A stretch of 6,948 nucleotides of DNA from Treponema sp. GTDB lineage: Bacteria > Spirochaetota > Spirochaetia > Treponematales > Treponemataceae. A program made the translations under genes and the position numbers. Below are positions 5,737 through 6,948 of the stretch, in pieces (the stretch's first letter is position 1; the number at the start of each line of letters is the position of its first letter). The stretch spans positions 1 to 6,948 of the forward strand of contig JAILNY010000174.1 in the NCBI GenBank assembly GCA_024691105.1, read 5' to 3'. Under the pieces are notes generated by a model, which saw only the letters and a program-made list of their open reading frames with translations, was not told where the DNA came from and ran no database searches.

Positions 5737-6442
5737 TTTTATTCACCCGTATAATCAAAATTTTGTCTATACCGTTGTTATTAACAGTTTTTCTGAATTT
5801 TTCTGCAGCATTATTACTTCTTAAATATGGGTCATGATACAAATACCCAAGATCGTCATCTATACCAGTCAAATTGAAATAATGACCATTAGAATGAGCA
5901 ATTATGTAACCATTATCTGATTCTGAAGAATTTAATGCTTCTATTGCTTTAGCGATATTTTCTGATCCAGTAATAACTTCTATACTAACAGAACAAGTTG
6001 AGACATCTTCAATCAGTTGCTTAACATTGTTGACAGTCATATTTGCATCAGACTCATTTTTTGACGGATTGTCATCATAAGTAAAATATTTATCAGAATT
6101 TGCCATTTCTGCAATTGAGGTTGCTGGAATTACTATATTTTTAGGCATTCCAATCGCACCTTTTTCGCAAAATCTCCGTTTGATATCATTTGCAACATTC
6201 ATTGTTGAGGTAAATAAACATCCATAATCACCTATTAAATTTTGCTTAATAACTTCTTTAGTTTCAGGATTGTAGATACCAGAAGGAGTTTTCCCCATAT
6301 GAACTATTGAATTAGGTCTTAAATTCTGAAAAGCTAAATAATGTGGATGTATAATTTCCCTTCCATCCGGGTCTGTATACTTGATTGGATTATTGGCCGC
6401 GTAGTGATAACAATTGCTATTGATGTTAATAACCCTTGAATT
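5726..6442 (-). CDS. Orphan Rhs-type toxin C-terminus with C39/papain-like cysteine peptidase domain (CT2)
   Basis: The frame opens right after a TGA (6443-6445) and gives 238 residues. Residues 14-28 (YAANNPIKYTDPDGR) are the Rhs core end, then a ~40-residue linker. The tip looks like a bacteriocin-processing C39-type/papain-like peptidase. It has GDYGCLFTSTMNVAND with likely nucleophile Cys75, then a helical middle with MPKNIVIPATSIAEMAN, as in C39-like proteins where a helix pair follows. GHYFNLTGIDDD supplies His187, and GYLYHDPYL supplies Asp204. All three catalytic positions are in the expected order and context. The only conventional start is the ATG at 6296-6298 inside the linker, without a clear ribosome site; it would still include the whole peptidase. 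It overlaps the lipoprotein gene by 11 bp. As an Rhs tip it could be a protease toxin or a self-processing domain; the paired immunity candidate favours toxin. Confidence 0.8.
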   Translation of the reverse strand, partial: NSRVININSNCYHYAANNPIKYTDPDGREIIHPHYLAFQNLRPNSIVHMGKTPSGIYNPETKEVIKQNLIGDYGCLFTSTMNVANDIKRRFCEKGAIGMPKNIVIPATSIAEMANSDKYFTYDDNPSKNESDANMTVNNVKQLIEDVSTCSVSIEVITGSENIAKAIEALNSSESDNGYIIAHSNGHYFNLTGIDDDLGYLYHDPYLRSNNAAEKFRKTVNNNGIDKILIIRVNKNED

Positions 6443-6623
6443 TCAGCCCAATTCACTCAACTTTTCAAAAAATCCTCAGCTTTAGTCCTGGTTCAGCGGT
6501 ACCTCCGTAAAAATTTACTCCGATTTTATCCCAAATCTGGTTAATATTACCAGATTTTTGCCAATTTTTCACCTGTTTTAACATCAAATTTGCTCTAATC
6601 ACATCAATTTGTATTTGTGGGAA
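6359..6623 (-). repeat. Long direct repeat copy R2 (cassette junction)
   Basis: Homologous to R1 (4478-4743), with a one-base indel in an A-run (6467-6472 against 4586-4592). It contains the 36-base identical stub end (6359-6394), the 61-base identical block (6412-6472), the more diverged middle and the 24-bp junction (6600-6623). The junction overlaps the end of the preceding gene: its last codons and TGA stop (6604-6606) lie inside the repeat, in a different frame from the FxQIQIDV reading. Confidence 0.9.
6533..6557. other. Perfect 9-bp stem inverted repeat in R2
   Basis: On the minus strand AAATCTGGT and ACCAGATTT flank the 7-base AATATTA. It lies mid-repeat between two cassettes. In minus-strand sense it is followed by GGGATAAAATC, not a U-tract. 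On the plus strand a short T-run follows, but no plus-strand gene would use it. Confidence 0.5.
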
Positions 6624-6948
6624 TATCCATTTCTACATTATAACAGTACATATTATTTTCAAAGATATCCGTTGGCAAAATTAAAGTACTCTGATGACTT
6701 GTAGAAGTTTGTTTTAAAATTTCATCTTGGATAATATAGAAATTTATTCTTTGAGAATTTTTCGTAACATAGTTCTTAATTTTACAGCCTTTCATATCTA
6801 AGAAATATTCAAATTTTCGCTTCCATTCATTTTCTTTATAACAAGTTACTTCCGTTTCATTTTGATTTTCTCTCTCATATTGGACTATCATCCAAGATTT
6901 AGTATTCATATCATATTTTTTTATCAGTTGTATTGAACCTTTCAATCT
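6604..6948 (-). CDS. Partial immunity-like gene at the right edge (candidate immunity of the preceding cassette)
   Basis: The frame is open to the window edge, so the true start probably lies outside. In-window starts are a TTG at 6943-6945 and a later ATG (KKYDMNTKS), neither with a clear ribosome site. About 114 residues are visible, mixed polar with alternating hydrophobics (SWMIVQYERENQNETEVTCY, RINFYIIQDEI, STLILPTDIF), which suggests a small soluble beta-rich protein without signal or membrane segment. I do not recognise the family. It stands directly before repeat R2, exactly where the other two cassettes carry their immunity genes, so I infer it protects against a toxin tip upstream of the window. 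The final residues (PTNTN) are encoded by repeat sequence. Confidence 0.6.
   Translation of the reverse strand, partial: RLKGSIQLIKKYDMNTKSWMIVQYERENQNETEVTCYKENEWKRKFEYFLDMKGCKIKNYVTKNSQRINFYIIQDEILKQTSTSHQSTLILPTDIFENNMYCYNVEMDIPTNTN

Noticed and set aside
3628..6623. CRISPR array
   Set aside because: The repeats are long, only two to three in number, and separated by kilobase-scale coding modules.
3666..6948. Insertion sequence or prophage
   Set aside because: No transposase, integrase, terminal inverted repeats or phage structural genes are visible. The direct repeats are explained better as Rhs tip cassette junctions.

Overview
The window reads almost entirely on the minus strand and has two parts. 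Positions 19-3429 hold an arginine biosynthesis operon, transcribed argJ-argB-argD. Positions 3628-6948 hold a tandem array of orphan polymorphic-toxin modules: Rhs/YD-repeat-type toxin C-termini (CTs), each followed by a candidate immunity gene and separated by a long direct repeat. The AT-rich array, the loose lipobox of one immunity protein and the coding style suggest a Gram-negative spirochaete, perhaps a host-associated Treponema. That taxonomic guess is inference; no rRNA or other marker gene is present.

Arginine operon: ArgJ (ornithine/glutamate acetyltransferase), ArgB (acetylglutamate kinase, with the features of the arginine-inhibited type) and ArgD (acetylornithine aminotransferase) sit 35 and 43 bases apart, each with a Shine-Dalgarno-like sequence. 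Together they cover three steps of the acetylated-ornithine route, with ArgJ recycling the acetyl group. argC is not in the window. Upstream of argJ, a -35/-10 pair is overlaid by two palindromic TGCATA-type boxes about 20 bp apart, a layout expected for ArgR operators.

Toxin array, in transcription order: (0) a partial immunity-like gene running off the right edge (6604-6948); repeat copy R2 (6359-6623); (2) an orphan CT with a C39/papain-like cysteine peptidase fold, overlapping by 11 bp a lipoprotein with ankyrin-like helical repeats (4744-5736); repeat copy R1 (4478-4743); (1) an orphan CT of unknown activity followed by a 67-residue two-helix membrane protein (3666-3869); then a third, truncated repeat copy of 24 bp (R3, 3628-3651), where the array stops next to the arg promoter region.

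Each CT starts with a short stub ending in YAANNPIKYTDPDGR, the classical end of the Rhs-associated core, directly after a stop codon. The modules therefore look like displaced 'spare tips' that could be recombined onto a full-length Rhs-type carrier gene outside the window. R1 and R2 are about 262 bp each and have mosaic conservation, including 61 identical bases of apparently non-coding sequence. They are the most plausible recombination substrate and the most unusual structure here.
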